Assembly (NCBI RefSeq): GCF_001519065.1 | Contig: NZ_KQ954256.1 | Span: 199,432 to 263,431, forward strand | Source: Novosphingobium sp. FSW06-99 | Lineage (GTDB): Bacteria; Pseudomonadota; Alphaproteobacteria; Sphingomonadales; Sphingomonadaceae | Length of the DNA stretch: 64,000 nt | Direction: 5' to 3' | Part shown: piece after piece, positions 55,272-64,000 of the stretch | Position numbering within the stretch: the first letter of the stretch is position 1 | Layout: each line of letters begins with the position of its first letter | Position numbers and translations under genes: made by a program | Notes under the pieces: model-generated | Database searches by the model: none | What the model saw: the letters and a program-made list of their open reading frames with translations, nothing else | What the model was told of the DNA's origin: nothing

Positions 55272-56090
55272 TCAGTGCACGTCGGCCCAGATGTTGCGCT
55301 TGGCCAGATAGGCGAGCGAGGTTGCCGCGATCAGGAACAGCACCACGGCCCAGCCGGTTTGCTTGCGCTTTTCCATCTTTGGCTCGGCGGTCCAGGTCAG
55401 GAACGCGGCCACGTCCTTGGCCATCTGGCCTACGGTCGCCTTGGTGCCGTCGGAATAGGTCACCTGGCCATCGGTGGTCAGCGGCGGGGGCATCGCGATG
55501 TTCAGATTGGCGAAGTAGGGGTTGTAGTACAGCCCGTCCGGAGTCTTGGAATCCGGGTACTTCTTGAGTAGCGCGGCAGGCTGATCGGTATAGCCGGTCA
55601 GCAGCGAATAGACATAGTTGGCCCCGCCGTGACGCGCCTTGGTGATCAGCGACAGATCGGGCGGGTTGCCGGTGCCCGCGTAATAGACCGGCGGGATATG
55701 GTCGGACGGAATGTTCGGGCGTTCACCGGCATCACCGGTCTTGACGTCAAAGGTCTTGGCCTTGGTGGCCCAATCTTTGGCGATCGCCTTCACTTCGGCC
55801 GGGGTATAGCCCAGGTCGGCCAGATTGCGGAACGCGATCTGCTTGAGCGAATGGCAGTTGTTGCACACTTCCTTGTAAACCTGGAAGCCGCGCTGCAACT
55901 GGCGGTTGTTGAACGTGCCGAACGGGCCGTCGAAGGTGAACTTCACATCTTCCTTGGGGTCGAGGTGAAAGTCCTTCGCCGCCGTCGACGGATCGGGCTC
56001 GCGAATTTGCTGCACCACGCCGACCCCGAAGGACCAGAGCAGGGCTGCCGCGAAGAAAAGGCCAACCAGAGGGCCAAAGATACGGACCAT
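55272..56090 (-). CDS. petC: Cytochrome c1 of the bc1 complex
   Basis: This 272-residue subunit has an N-terminal membrane/signal segment (residues 5-26), the haem-binding CNNCH at 76-80, a late AMPPPL with the axial Met, and a C-terminal membrane anchor (TGWAVVLFLIAATSLAYLA) ending in NIWADVH. It passes electrons from the Rieske centre to cytochrome c. It is the last of the three-gene operon, 30 bases after petB. Confidence 0.97.
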   Translation of the reverse strand: MVRIFGPLVGLFFAAALLWSFGVGVVQQIREPDPSTAAKDFHLDPKEDVKFTFDGPFGTFNNRQLQRGFQVYKEVCNNCHSLKQIAFRNLADLGYTPAEVKAIAKDWATKAKTFDVKTGDAGERPNIPSDHIPPVYYAGTGNPPDLSLITKARHGGANYVYSLLTGYTDQPAALLKKYPDSKTPDGLYYNPYFANLNIAMPPPLTTDGQVTYSDGTKATVGQMAKDVAAFLTWTAEPKMEKRKQTGWAVVLFLIAATSLAYLAKRNIWADVH

Positions 56091-56120
56091 TGCGCAGTCT
56101 CGCTTTCGTTTCCTGGCCGC

Positions 56121-57389
56121 TTAGGCGGCTACGGCTTCATCGGTGCCGAGCACGGCTTGCGTGATCGAGAACGGAAGCGGTTCCGGTTTCTCGATCGACG
56201 AAACGATCGGCAGGATGACGAGGAAGTGGAGGAAATAATACGTCGCGGCGATCTGCGAGATCAGCACGTATTTGGTTTCCGCCGGCGAACCACCGCAATA
56301 GCCCAGCACGAGCACGTCGATGACCAGCAGCCAATAGAACTTGCGGAACAGCGGACGATAGTGCCCCGAACGCACCGGCGAGGTATCCAGCCAGGGCAGG
56401 AAGAACCACACCAGGATTGCCGAGAACATCGCCAGCACGCCCATCAGCTTTGCCGGGAAGAACAGGAAATCGGCAGTGAAGGCGCGCAGGATCGCGTAGA
56501 ACGGCCAGAAATACCATTCGGGCACGATATGCGCGGGCGTCGACATCGGATTGGCGGCGATATAGTTGTCGGGGTGACCCAGCGCGTTCGGAAAGAAGAA
56601 CAGGAACGTGCAATAGAGCACCAGGAACACGCCCAGCCCGAACCCGTCCTTGGCCGTGTAATACGGGTGGAACGGCACGGTGTCGGATTCGCTTTTCACT
56701 TCCACACCGGTCGGGTTCGATGAACCGGGAATGTGCAGCGCCCAGATGTGCAGGATGATCACCGCCGCGATCACGAAGGGCAGCAGGAAGTGGAGCGAGA
56801 AAAAGCGGTTGAGCGCGGCGTTGTCGGGCGCAAACCCACCCAGCAGCCACTGTTGCAGTGGTTCGCCCACCAGCGGGATGGCCGAAAACAGCCCGGTGAT
56901 CACTTTGGCGCCCCAAAAGCTCATCTGCCCCCAGGGCAGCACATAGCCCATGAACGCGGTCGCCATCATCAGCAGGAAGATCACCACGCCCAGCAGCCAG
57001 ATCATTTCGCGCGGCGGCTTGTACGAGGCGTAGAAGAACCCGCGGAAGATATGGATATAGACCACCACGAAGAACGCCGAGGCGCCGTTGGCATGCGCAT
57101 AACGCAGCATCCAGCCCCAGTTCACGTCGCGCATGATGTGTTCGACACTGTCGAAGGCCACGAGCTGATTGGCGGCATAATGCATCGCCAGAATTACGCC
57201 GGTGACGATCTGCAGCACCAGGCAGAACCCGGCGAGCACGCCGAAATTCCAGGCATAGTTGAGATTGCGGGGGACCGGAAATCCGCCACCGACGGCATTG
57301 TAGACGAACCGCGGCAACGGCAGCTTTTCGTCAAGATAGACCATCAGGGGATGGGTCGGCTTGTAGTGTTTAGCCCACGGAAAGCTCAT
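56121..57389 (-). CDS. petB: Cytochrome b of the bc1 complex
   Basis: This 422-residue protein with eight membrane helices carries the haem-ligating histidines in MHYAANQL-/RYAHANGAS-/YIHIFRG- and HFLLPFV-/ILHIWALH-regions and the quinol-site [13 protein letters not shown] motif. It oxidises ubiquinol and reduces quinone at the two Q sites. TGAGGATA precedes the ATG at 57389, 11 bases after petA. The length is typical of alphaproteobacterial fused-type cytochrome b. Confidence 0.98.
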   Translation of the reverse strand: MSFPWAKHYKPTHPLMVYLDEKLPLPRFVYNAVGGGFPVPRNLNYAWNFGVLAGFCLVLQIVTGVILAMHYAANQLVAFDSVEHIMRDVNWGWMLRYAHANGASAFFVVVYIHIFRGFFYASYKPPREMIWLLGVVIFLLMMATAFMGYVLPWGQMSFWGAKVITGLFSAIPLVGEPLQQWLLGGFAPDNAALNRFFSLHFLLPFVIAAVIILHIWALHIPGSSNPTGVEVKSESDTVPFHPYYTAKDGFGLGVFLVLYCTFLFFFPNALGHPDNYIAANPMSTPAHIVPEWYFWPFYAILRAFTADFLFFPAKLMGVLAMFSAILVWFFLPWLDTSPVRSGHYRPLFRKFYWLLVIDVLVLGYCGGSPAETKYVLISQIAATYYFLHFLVILPIVSSIEKPEPLPFSITQAVLGTDEAVAA

Positions 57390-57400
57390 CGCCGGTATCC

Positions 57401-57979
57401 TCAGCCGATCTTCACGACAGTGTCGGAAGAAAATTCATACGGAGGCACCTCAAGATTCTTGGGCGCCGGGCCTTTGCGGATGCGCGCTGCGGTGTCGTAG
57501 ACCGAGCCGTGGCAGGGACAGAAATACCCGCCATATTCACCCTTTACCTCACCGGGCCCCGCGCCGAGCGGAACGCAGCCGAGATGGGTGCACACCCCCA
57601 TGGTGATCAGCCAGTTGGTCTTGTTCGGCTTGGTGCGCTGTTCCAGCGTAGCGGGATCGCGCAACGTGGCGGGATTGACCGCATCGGCCTCGGCGATTTC
57701 CACCGGGGTCAGATTGCGGACAAACACTGGCTGTTTGCGGAACATCGTCTTGATCGCCTGCCCCGGCGCGATCGCCGAGATGTCGACTTCGGTCGAGCTT
57801 TCCGCGAGCACGTCGGCCGATGCGCTCATTTGCGAAATCAACGGAACCAGCACGGCGATCCCGCCGACACCGGCGAAACTGACTGCGGCAATATTGATGA
57901 AATCGCGTCGCCTGACGCCTTCGCCGTGAATTTCAGAAGAGGCGACTGTCGCCCCGTCAGCCTTGAGCAGGTCCGTCAT
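57401..57979 (-). CDS. petA: Rieske iron-sulfur subunit of the bc1 complex
   Basis: This 192-residue subunit has a twin-arginine signal anchor ([20 protein letters not shown]), a hinge, and the 2Fe-2S cluster motifs CTHLGC and CPCHGS. It heads the petABC operon. AAGGAC precedes the ATG at 57979. Confidence 0.98.
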   Translation of the reverse strand: MTDLLKADGATVASSEIHGEGVRRRDFINIAAVSFAGVGGIAVLVPLISQMSASADVLAESSTEVDISAIAPGQAIKTMFRKQPVFVRNLTPVEIAEADAVNPATLRDPATLEQRTKPNKTNWLITMGVCTHLGCVPLGAGPGEVKGEYGGYFCPCHGSVYDTAARIRKGPAPKNLEVPPYEFSSDTVVKIG

Positions 57980-57993
57980 TGAAAGTCCTTGCC

Positions 57994-58068
57994 TTATGCT
58001 TCACGCACACACGTTAACCGTGCAGGCGCGGCTGCATTGATCCTTTTTGCTCCCCAGATGAAGCATAA
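57994..58068. repeat. Inverted repeat TTATGCTTCA/TGAAGCATAA in the petA leader
   Basis: The two 10-base arms (57994-58003 and 58059-58068) are exact reverse complements separated by 55 bases, starting 15 bases upstream of the petA ATG. They could form a leader structure or an operator; chance is not excluded. Confidence 0.45.
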
Positions 58069-58231
58069 CGAGGACCGTAATGCTCCATTTATTTCAAGGT
58101 TGCGACTGCCCAAGCGCGCAATGGCGACAGACGTGCGACCCCGACTTTCGACCGGCGTGATAGCCATAAACAAGCTGCTTTGCCAACAGCCATTTTGGTC
58201 TTTGCGGGCAGCCCTTGTTAAGAGTCCGATG

Positions 58232-58257
58232 CAAAATCCGCGCGAGAGCGGATTTTG
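58232..58257 (-). terminator. Bidirectional hairpin CAAAATCCGC/GCGGATTTTG
   Basis: A perfect 10-bp stem around GCGAGA, with A4 and T4 at its base, lies next to the long palindrome. On the minus strand it is about 100 bases past the midA-like stop codon and probably completes termination of that transcript. Confidence 0.6.
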
Positions 58258-58346
58258 AAGACGGCCCCGGCCCCCTTCCCCACCTGACCACCCTACGATA
58301 GTACCTGATGGGTGGTCGGGTGCGGGAGCGGGCCGGGGCCGTCTTC
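58257..58346. repeat. Long imperfect palindrome, 37-bp arms and 16-base loop (copy 2 of a pair)
   Basis: Arms 58257-58293 and 58310-58346 match at 33 of 37 positions; two of the four exceptions are G-U compatible in RNA. It starts 9 bases past the minus-strand methyltransferase stop codon. The inner core shares GGTGGTCGGGTG (58311-58322) and a CCCCACC-GACCACC counterpart with the palindrome at 3908-3996, while the outer arms differ in sequence but still pair. Confidence 0.88.
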
Positions 58347-58355
58347 CTTAATAGC

Positions 58356-59411
58356 TCAGGTTTGAAATCCGGCGCCATCGGGCCAGTCGGGTGCGGCCAG
58401 ACCCAAGACCTTGAACAGCGTCCCCATCGCCTCTGGCGCGGCCAGCCGGTGCGCGGCGGCCCGTATCGTCGGTGCCTGATCAGGCGCGGCCGCGCATAGC
58501 GCTGCTACCCGCGCGCCCAGCCCGAGCGCGATCAGGAACGTGCCCTGTTCGGCCGTGCCCAGCCAGCGCGCGCCACTGCCCGTGGCGATTGCGGGCAGAT
58601 CCGAAAAATCGACGTGTGCGGTCAGATCGGCCTCGCCGGGCCAGGCGAACGGATCGACTTTGGCATGCGCGCGCAAGGCCTGGAGCGAACTGCCGTGTGC
58701 CGGCGCGCTACGCCCGTAATCGATGATCAGCGCGGCACCGCCCTGCGCCGCCAGCCGTCGCGCCACTTCGCCGGTGATCGCGGCCGCGGCGGGGCAGGTT
58801 TCGATGATCGCGCCCGGCTGTGCATCGGCCAGTGCGGGCGGCACTGCCGCATCCATCGGGCGCTCACCCGCAACCGGCACCAGCCGATCGCCACCTTGCG
58901 TACGTTCGAGCCCGACCATGCGTTCGCGCCAGCCAGCTTCGGTGCGCACCAGTTGCCGCACCGGCAGCGCGTCGAGAAATTCGTTGGCCACGATCAGCAG
59001 CGGTGCGTCGTCGGGCAGGCTGGCCATGTCCTGGTGCCATTGCGCTTGGGGGAACAGCCGGGCCTGCACTCTGCGCAAGGCGGTGCTGGCCTCGACGAAA
59101 TGTACCTGGGGGATCAGGCCGAACCGCCGCGCCGCGCCCAGCGCATCGCGCGCCAGGGTACCGCGTCCGGGGCCGAGTTCGACGTAATGCACGGGGGCGG
59201 GCCGCCCGGCGCGGTCCCACACGTCGGCCAGCCACAGCCCGATCAGTTCGCCGAACATCTGGCTGATTTCGGGCGCCGTGATGAAGTCGCCCGCGCTGCC
59301 CAGCGGATCGCGGCTGTCGTAATAGCGCGCGTTCGATTCGGCCATGAATTGCGCCACGCTGATCGGGCCGGTGGCCGCGATCAGGCGAACGAAGCGGTCT
59401 TTGGCAGTCAT
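58356..59411 (-). CDS. MidA/NDUFAF7-family SAM-dependent methyltransferase
   Basis: This 351-residue protein of the COG1565 family has GPISVAQFMAE, the YYDSRDPLGSAGDFITAPEISQ-type signature, the SAM-binding ELGPGRGTLARD and ANEFLDALPV. The mitochondrial homologue NDUFAF7 methylates an arginine of a complex I subunit, so a respiratory assembly role is plausible. It lies 13 bases after lgt on the same strand. The ATG at 59411 begins directly before the conserved core. Confidence 0.93.
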   Translation of the reverse strand: MTAKDRFVRLIAATGPISVAQFMAESNARYYDSRDPLGSAGDFITAPEISQMFGELIGLWLADVWDRAGRPAPVHYVELGPGRGTLARDALGAARRFGLIPQVHFVEASTALRRVQARLFPQAQWHQDMASLPDDAPLLIVANEFLDALPVRQLVRTEAGWRERMVGLERTQGGDRLVPVAGERPMDAAVPPALADAQPGAIIETCPAAAAITGEVARRLAAQGGAALIIDYGRSAPAHGSSLQALRAHAKVDPFAWPGEADLTAHVDFSDLPAIATGSGARWLGTAEQGTFLIALGLGARVAALCAAAPDQAPTIRAAAHRLAAPEAMGTLFKVLGLAAPDWPDGAGFQT

Positions 59412-59424
59412 CGCGCGGGGATCG

Positions 59425-60372
59425 TCAGGCCGGCATCGATTGCACCGCAACGCCCAGCGGCGGGCGACGCAGCGCACGCACGATCAGCGCCACGCCGATC
59501 GCGATCATCGGCAACGTCAGCCACTGACCCATCGACAGCCCGGTGGCGTGGGCAAAATCTTCCAATTGGCGATCGGGCTCGCGGAAATATTCGACCACGA
59601 ACCGCGCCATGCCATAGCCGGTGGCAAAAGTGCCCACCAGCAACCCCTGGCGCCAGCGCGCGCGGGTGGTCCAGAACAGCGTGATCAGCACGGTGCCCAG
59701 CACGATCCCTTCGAGCCCGGCCTCATAAAGCTGGCTGGGATGGCGCGCGATATCACCGCCGCCGGGGAACACGATCGCCCAGGGCAGCGCGGGGTCGGCG
59801 GCGCGCCCCCACAGCTCGCCATTGACGAAATTGGCGCAACGTCCAAGGAACAGGCCGACCGGCACGCATGGCGCGATGTAATCGCACACCCGTATGAAAT
59901 CGAGCCGCCCGCGCCACGACACCCACGCGATTGCCAGCGTCGTGCCGATCAGCCCGCCGTGAAAGCTCATCCCGCCCTGCCACAGCTTTAGCAGGTCGAG
60001 CGGATTGGCAAACAGTTCGGGCGCGTAGAACGTGGCATAGCCCAGCCGTCCGCCGAAGATCACCCCCAGCGTGGCATAGAAGAACAAGTCTTCGGCATGG
60101 CGCTGTGCCATCGGCGCGCCGGGCAGGCGCAATTCGCGGGTAACGTGCCAATAGGCAAAAATGATCCCCACCAGATAGGCCAGCGAATACCATTTTATCG
60201 TGAAAAAGCCCAGATCGAGCGCAATCGGCGACAAATGCAGATTTTCAAAACGGATCGGCGTGTGCGCGCCAGCCAAGGATGCCGCAGCGTCACTCAGCAC
60301 CGGCAGCATGCCGGCGACCGACTGGGCCACCCATTGTGCGACATCGGGGGTTGCGACCGATAGTGACAGCAC
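59425..60372 (-). CDS. lgt: Prolipoprotein diacylglyceryl transferase
   Basis: This 315-residue inner-membrane enzyme adds diacylglycerol to the lipobox cysteine of prolipoproteins. It shows the family's SFHGGLIG (essential His), the Lgt signature GRCANFVNGELWG and RHPSQLYEA, with about seven helices. The start is uncertain: 60372 gives a 21-residue leader before a second ATG; the conserved region begins at LSPIALDLGFF. Confidence 0.95.
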   Translation of the reverse strand: MLSLSVATPDVAQWVAQSVAGMLPVLSDAAASLAGAHTPIRFENLHLSPIALDLGFFTIKWYSLAYLVGIIFAYWHVTRELRLPGAPMAQRHAEDLFFYATLGVIFGGRLGYATFYAPELFANPLDLLKLWQGGMSFHGGLIGTTLAIAWVSWRGRLDFIRVCDYIAPCVPVGLFLGRCANFVNGELWGRAADPALPWAIVFPGGGDIARHPSQLYEAGLEGIVLGTVLITLFWTTRARWRQGLLVGTFATGYGMARFVVEYFREPDRQLEDFAHATGLSMGQWLTLPMIAIGVALIVRALRRPPLGVAVQSMPA

Positions 60373-60460
60373 GCTGCGAACTCCTTAAACGTTTTGAAAC
60401 GGGACCTTTCCGGTGCCGGCGGCCCGGGTCACGGCGCGCCGCCTTTTGGCACAAGGGTGG

Positions 60461-62251
60461 GTGACTGTGAACGTGCAAACGACAATGGGCGAAGCCGAAT
60501 TCCGCGTGGCGGAAGGCAGGTTGGAAACGCCGCTGGAGATGGTGCCGACAATGAAGACCGAACTCGATCTTGCCCTGTCACAGGTCATGGACAGCCTGGT
60601 GGCGCCGGGCGGCATGATGCAACTTGGCACCCATCGGCAATACGATCGCGACCTGCCGATCATCGCGGCGGCACCGCCCAGCCTGGCGCATTATTTCGCG
60701 CATTTCTGCACCCTGCATGGCGACCGGGAATTCCTGGTTGATGATGGCGTGCGGCTGACTTTTGCGCAGACCCTGGCCGCAGCGCGTGCGGCGGCGGGCG
60801 GGCTGATCGTCAGCCATGGCCTGGCGCGGGGCGATCGGGTGGGCATTGCCGCGCGCAATTCGGCCAACTGGGTGGTGGCCTATATGGCCGTGCTGATGGC
60901 CGGCGGGGTGGCGGTGCTGCTCAATGGCTGGTGGTCGGGCGAAGAACTGGCGCATGGTCTCGATCTGGTCGGGTGCCGGCTGGTGCTGGCCGATCGGCAG
61001 CGCGCCGAACGGTTGGCCGCACATGGGCATGGCGCGCAAGTGCTGCCGATCGTGCACGATTGCCTGCCCGAACAGGGCCTGGCCGCGCTGGGCCACGACA
61101 CCGATGTCGCGTTGCCCGTGCTGACCGCCGACGATCCGGCCACCGTGCTGTTCACTTCGGGATCGACCGGCACGTCAAAGGGCGCGCTGTCCGATCATCG
61201 CGGGGTGGTGCAGGGCACGTTCAACTATATCGCGCAGACGGTGATGGCGCTGGGGGTGATGACCGCGCGCGGCGAGGCGCCCGATCCATCGACCCAGCCC
61301 TGTGCGCTGGTCAATGTGCCGTTGTTCCACGTGACCGGCGAAGTGCCGGTGCTGTTGCAGTCGTTTGCCATCGCGCGCAAACTCGTGATCATGGCGCGCT
61401 GGGACGCGGCGCGCGCGATGGACCTGATCCAGCGCGAGCGAGTGACCTATTTTGTCGGTGTGCCGCTGATGAGTTTCGAGATCGCCACGCACCCCGATCG
61501 CGGCCAATACGATCTGTCGTCGTGCGTCACGTTTGCCGCCGGAGGGGCGCCGCGCCCGGTCGATCATGTCGCGCGCATCCGCCGCGAATTGCCCCATGCC
61601 TTTCCAATCCTGGGTTATGGCCTGACCGAAACCAACGGGGTGGGCTGCGGCAACTTCAACGAAAACTATCTGGCCAAGCCCGGCAGCACCGGATCGGCTT
61701 CGCGCCCGCTGGTCGATCTGGCGATTCTCGATGACGACGGCAATGCCCTGGCGCAGGGCGCCACGGGTGAAGTCGCGATCCGCAGCGTGGCCAATTTCAT
61801 CGGCTATTGGAACAATCCCGAGGCCACCCGCGCGGCGATCATGCCCGATGGCTATTTCCGCACCGGCGATCTGGGCTATATCGACGAGGAAGGCTATCTG
61901 TTCATCGTCGACCGCAAGAAGGATATCATCATTCGCGGCGGCGAGAACATCAGTTGTATCGAGGTGGAAAGCGCCATCTATGGCCACCCAGCGATTGCCG
62001 AAGCGAGCGTGTTCGGCCTGCCGCACGAGCTTTACGGCGAAGTTCCGGCGGTGGTCTATCTGGCCAAGCCGGGCACCAGCCTTGATGGCGAAGCGCTGCG
62101 TGCCTGGCTGGCGGACCGAATCGCCGCGTTCAAGATCCCGGTCAAATTCTGGCAGGTGACCACCCCGCTGCCGCGGCTGGGCACTGAAAAGGTTGATAAA
62201 CGCGCACTCCGCGAAACCTACCAGCGCGAATGGGCAGAGACTGGTAAGTGA
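60461..62251 (+). CDS. AMP-binding acyl-CoA synthetase
   Basis: This adenylate-forming enzyme of about 596 residues has the phosphate loop FTSGSTGTSKGA, the A5 motif GYGLTETNG, the A7 YFRTGDLGYIDEEG and A8 DRKKDIIIRGGENIS signatures, and a C-terminal catalytic Lys region TEKVDKRALR. It activates a carboxylic acid to its CoA thioester; the acid is unknown. A GTG at 60461 is taken as the start because AAGG is just upstream, but GTG at 60467 or the ATG at 60485 are possible. Confidence 0.9.
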   Translation: MTVNVQTTMGEAEFRVAEGRLETPLEMVPTMKTELDLALSQVMDSLVAPGGMMQLGTHRQYDRDLPIIAAAPPSLAHYFAHFCTLHGDREFLVDDGVRLTFAQTLAAARAAAGGLIVSHGLARGDRVGIAARNSANWVVAYMAVLMAGGVAVLLNGWWSGEELAHGLDLVGCRLVLADRQRAERLAAHGHGAQVLPIVHDCLPEQGLAALGHDTDVALPVLTADDPATVLFTSGSTGTSKGALSDHRGVVQGTFNYIAQTVMALGVMTARGEAPDPSTQPCALVNVPLFHVTGEVPVLLQSFAIARKLVIMARWDAARAMDLIQRERVTYFVGVPLMSFEIATHPDRGQYDLSSCVTFAAGGAPRPVDHVARIRRELPHAFPILGYGLTETNGVGCGNFNENYLAKPGSTGSASRPLVDLAILDDDGNALAQGATGEVAIRSVANFIGYWNNPEATRAAIMPDGYFRTGDLGYIDEEGYLFIVDRKKDIIIRGGENISCIEVESAIYGHPAIAEASVFGLPHELYGEVPAVVYLAKPGTSLDGEALRAWLADRIAAFKIPVKFWQVTTPLPRLGTEKVDKRALRETYQREWAETGK

Positions 62252-62272
62252 TCATGCGCTAAGGGTGGCGGC

Positions 62273-64000
62273 ATGCTGCCCCGGATTGCCAACCAGCGTG
62301 CGATCATCGATCGACGTGCCCTTGCCGATGATATCACTGCGCTGGTCGCCCAGCGTGGCGATGCCGCGCAGGCGCGTGCGACGATTGTCGAAATGTTGCG
62401 CGCCAGCCTGGCGGCGGGCCGTGAAGAGCTGGTGCGGCGGCTGGCGCTGCACCCCTCGCACGGTACCGAATGTGTCGAGGGACAGGCCTTCCTGATCGAC
62501 CAACTGGTGCGCGTGATCCACGATCATGTGGTGGCGCGGGTCTATCCGGCGCGCAACCGGTCGACCGGCGAACGCATCGCGATCGTCGCGGTGGGCGGCT
62601 ATGGCCGGGGCGAAATGGCCCCGCATTCGGATGTCGATATCGCCTTTGTCACGCCCAACAAGCCGACCGCCTGGTGCGAACAGGTGATCGAGGCGATGCT
62701 TTATTTCCTGTGGGATCTGGGGCTGAAGATCGGGCATTCGACTCGCTCGCTCGACGATCTGGTGCGCCAGGCCAAGGCTGATCTGACCATCCGCACTGCC
62801 TTGCTCGAAGGGCGCTATGTGTGGGGTGACCGGCCCTTGCACGAAGAGGCCCAGCGCCGGTTCTGGACCGATGTCGCCGCCGGGACCGAGCGGCAGTTCG
62901 TCGCGCAGAAGCTGGCCGAACGCAACGAACGGCACAAACGGCTGGGTGACAGCCGCTATGTCGTCGAACCCAATGTCAAGGAAGGCAAAGGGGGCCTGCG
63001 CGATCTGCACACGCTGTACTGGATCGGCAAATATATCCACAAAGTGCGCGATCCGTCGGAACTGGTCGATGTCGGGCTGTTGACCGGGATCGAATATCGC
63101 GCGTTCCGCCGCGCGGAAAATTTCTTCTGGGCGGTGCGCTGCCATCTGCACATCATCACCCGCAGACCCGAAGACCGGCTGACGTTTGATCTGCAACGCG
63201 AGGTGGCGCTGCGCATGAACTTTGCCGACCGCCCGGGCAAGAGCGCGGTCGAACGGTTCATGCAACTGTTCTTTCTTCACGCACGCCAGGTGGGGTCGTT
63301 GACCGGGGTGTTCCTGGCGCAGCTCGACGAACAGTGGGCGACGCAGCGGCTGGGCTTTTTTGCCAAGCTGCGCGCGCGGCGGCGGGCGCGGCGCAAGATC
63401 GGGGTGTTCACCATCATCGCTGACAAGATCGCCGCCGGAGGGGACGATTTCTTTGCGCAGGACCCGGTGCGGCTGATCGAGCTGTTCCATGTTGCCGACC
63501 GCGAAGGGATGGAAATCCATCCCGAAACGATGCGCCAGGCGCATCGCGATGCCGGGCTGATCGATGCCGCGGTGCGGCGCGATCCGCGCGCCAACCAGTT
63601 GTTCATGGATATCCTGACCAGCCGCCGTGATCCCGAAACGGTGCTGCGCTGGATGAGCGAGGCGGGCGTGTTCGGCCGCTTCGTGCCCGATTTCGGCCGG
63701 GTCGTGGCGCAGATGCAGTTCGACATGTACCACCATTACACCGTCGACGAGCACACCATCCGCGCAATCGGCCTGCTGGCGCGGATCGAACGGGGCGAGG
63801 AAAGCACCGTGCACCCGCTGGCCAGCGCGATGATCGGGCGGATCGTATCGCGCCGGGCGCTCTATGTCGCCACGCTGCTGCACGACATTGCCAAAGGGCG
63901 GCAGGGCGATCATTCGGTGCTGGGTGCCGAAGTTGCGTTCAAGCTGTGTCCCCGGCTGGGACTGAACCCGGCCGAAACCGAAATGGTCGCATGGCTGGTG
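62273..64000 (+). CDS. glnD: PII uridylyltransferase/uridylyl-removing enzyme, 5' part
   Basis: The frame from the ATG at 62273 stays open to the window edge, so at least 576 residues are present and the C-terminus is missing. The nucleotidyltransferase signature GGYGRGEMAPHSDVDIAF is at about residues 105-122 and the HD hydrolase motif LLHDIAKGRQGDHS at about 535. GlnD senses glutamine and modifies PII to control nitrogen metabolism. GGGTGG lies before the ATG. Confidence 0.95.
   Translation, partial: MLPRIANQRAIIDRRALADDITALVAQRGDAAQARATIVEMLRASLAAGREELVRRLALHPSHGTECVEGQAFLIDQLVRVIHDHVVARVYPARNRSTGERIAIVAVGGYGRGEMAPHSDVDIAFVTPNKPTAWCEQVIEAMLYFLWDLGLKIGHSTRSLDDLVRQAKADLTIRTALLEGRYVWGDRPLHEEAQRRFWTDVAAGTERQFVAQKLAERNERHKRLGDSRYVVEPNVKEGKGGLRDLHTLYWIGKYIHKVRDPSELVDVGLLTGIEYRAFRRAENFFWAVRCHLHIITRRPEDRLTFDLQREVALRMNFADRPGKSAVERFMQLFFLHARQVGSLTGVFLAQLDEQWATQRLGFFAKLRARRRARRKIGVFTIIADKIAAGGDDFFAQDPVRLIELFHVADREGMEIHPETMRQAHRDAGLIDAAVRRDPRANQLFMDILTSRRDPETVLRWMSEAGVFGRFVPDFGRVVAQMQFDMYHHYTVDEHTIRAIGLLARIERGEESTVHPLASAMIGRIVSRRALYVATLLHDIAKGRQGDHSVLGAEVAFKLCPRLGLNPAETEMVAWLV

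Larger units (their letters stand above)
57980..58355. other. 376-bp petA upstream region
   Basis: No gene is seen. It holds the petA promoter, an inverted repeat with 10-bp arms (57994-58003 and 58059-58068), a short bidirectional hairpin (58232-58257) and the second long palindrome (58257-58346). Confidence 0.75.

Noticed and set aside
62252-63913. 553-codon frame opposite glnD
   Set aside because: The plus strand encodes GlnD with its nucleotidyltransferase and HD motifs, and the minus frame has no motif.

Overview
The window looks like chromosomal DNA of an alphaproteobacterium of the order Sphingomonadales, most likely a Novosphingobium- or Sphingobium-like organism. The reasons are high GC with strong GC-rich third codon positions, a petABC (fbcFBC) operon, an MidA/NDUFAF7-type methyltransferase next to lgt, a TonB-dependent receptor inside a catabolic operon, a bifunctional RhaD aldolase-dehydrogenase, and a GH106 alpha-L-rhamnosidase (a family founded on a Sphingomonas enzyme). 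The species assignment is inference; no 16S or other marker is present.

Layout. 0-4 kb: a small AT-richer unknown ORF, a periplasmic cyclophilin, an orphan methyl-accepting chemotaxis protein and a small exported TonB-C-domain protein, closed by a terminator and a perfect 36-bp-arm palindrome. 4-11.3 kb: an exopolysaccharide/LPS region (GT2, flippase, two GT4 glycosyltransferases, phosphomannomutase) interrupted by an AT-richer lipoprotein gene. 11.3-23.7 kb: an L-rhamnose regulon with two divergent arms, rhaK-lldD-rhaT-rhaR leftwards and rhaD-esterase-rhaI-GH106-LysR rightwards. 24.6-34.6 kb: a tightly coupled operon of amidohydrolase, FAD aromatic hydroxylase, HbpS/GlcG-like protein, extradiol-type VOC dioxygenase, fumarylacetoacetate-hydrolase-family enzyme, TonB-dependent receptor, esterase and exported GH1 beta-glucosidase. 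34.6-39.3 kb: an AaeXAB-like aromatic acid efflux operon (FUSC, DUF1656, membrane fusion protein, outer-membrane factor). 39.3-39.9 kb: non-coding DNA with a 28-bp tandem repeat. 39.9-45.6 kb: two LysR regulators, a 3-hydroxyisobutyrate-dehydrogenase-like enzyme, a GMC oxidoreductase and an enolase-superfamily dehydratase. 45.7-54 kb: general metabolism genes plus an ALDH-GH31-ADH operon. 54-64 kb: an integrase remnant beside tRNA-Gly(TCC), apt, petABC, midA-lgt, an acyl-CoA synthetase and the 5' part of glnD, which runs off the window.

How the genes fit together. Rhamnosides could enter through the TonB receptor, be deacylated by exported esterases, and be cut by GH106 (rhamnose) and GH1 (glucose). 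RhaT would import rhamnose, and RhaI, RhaK, RhaD and LldD would take it to DHAP and pyruvate. The co-located FAD hydroxylase, VOC dioxygenase and FAH-family enzyme look like a ring-cleavage route for the freed phenolic aglycone, with an AaeXAB-like pump to relieve aromatic acid stress. The inference is a contiguous locus for using rhamnosylated plant phenolics (flavonoid-type glycosides); the exact substrate cannot be read from sequence.

The most unusual non-coding signals are two related palindromes about 54 kb apart (3908-3996 and 58257-58346), each just past the stop codon of a minus-strand gene; a LysR-type T-N11-A dyad in which a LysR gene's own stop codon is embedded; and the 28-bp tandem repeat at 39.4 kb.
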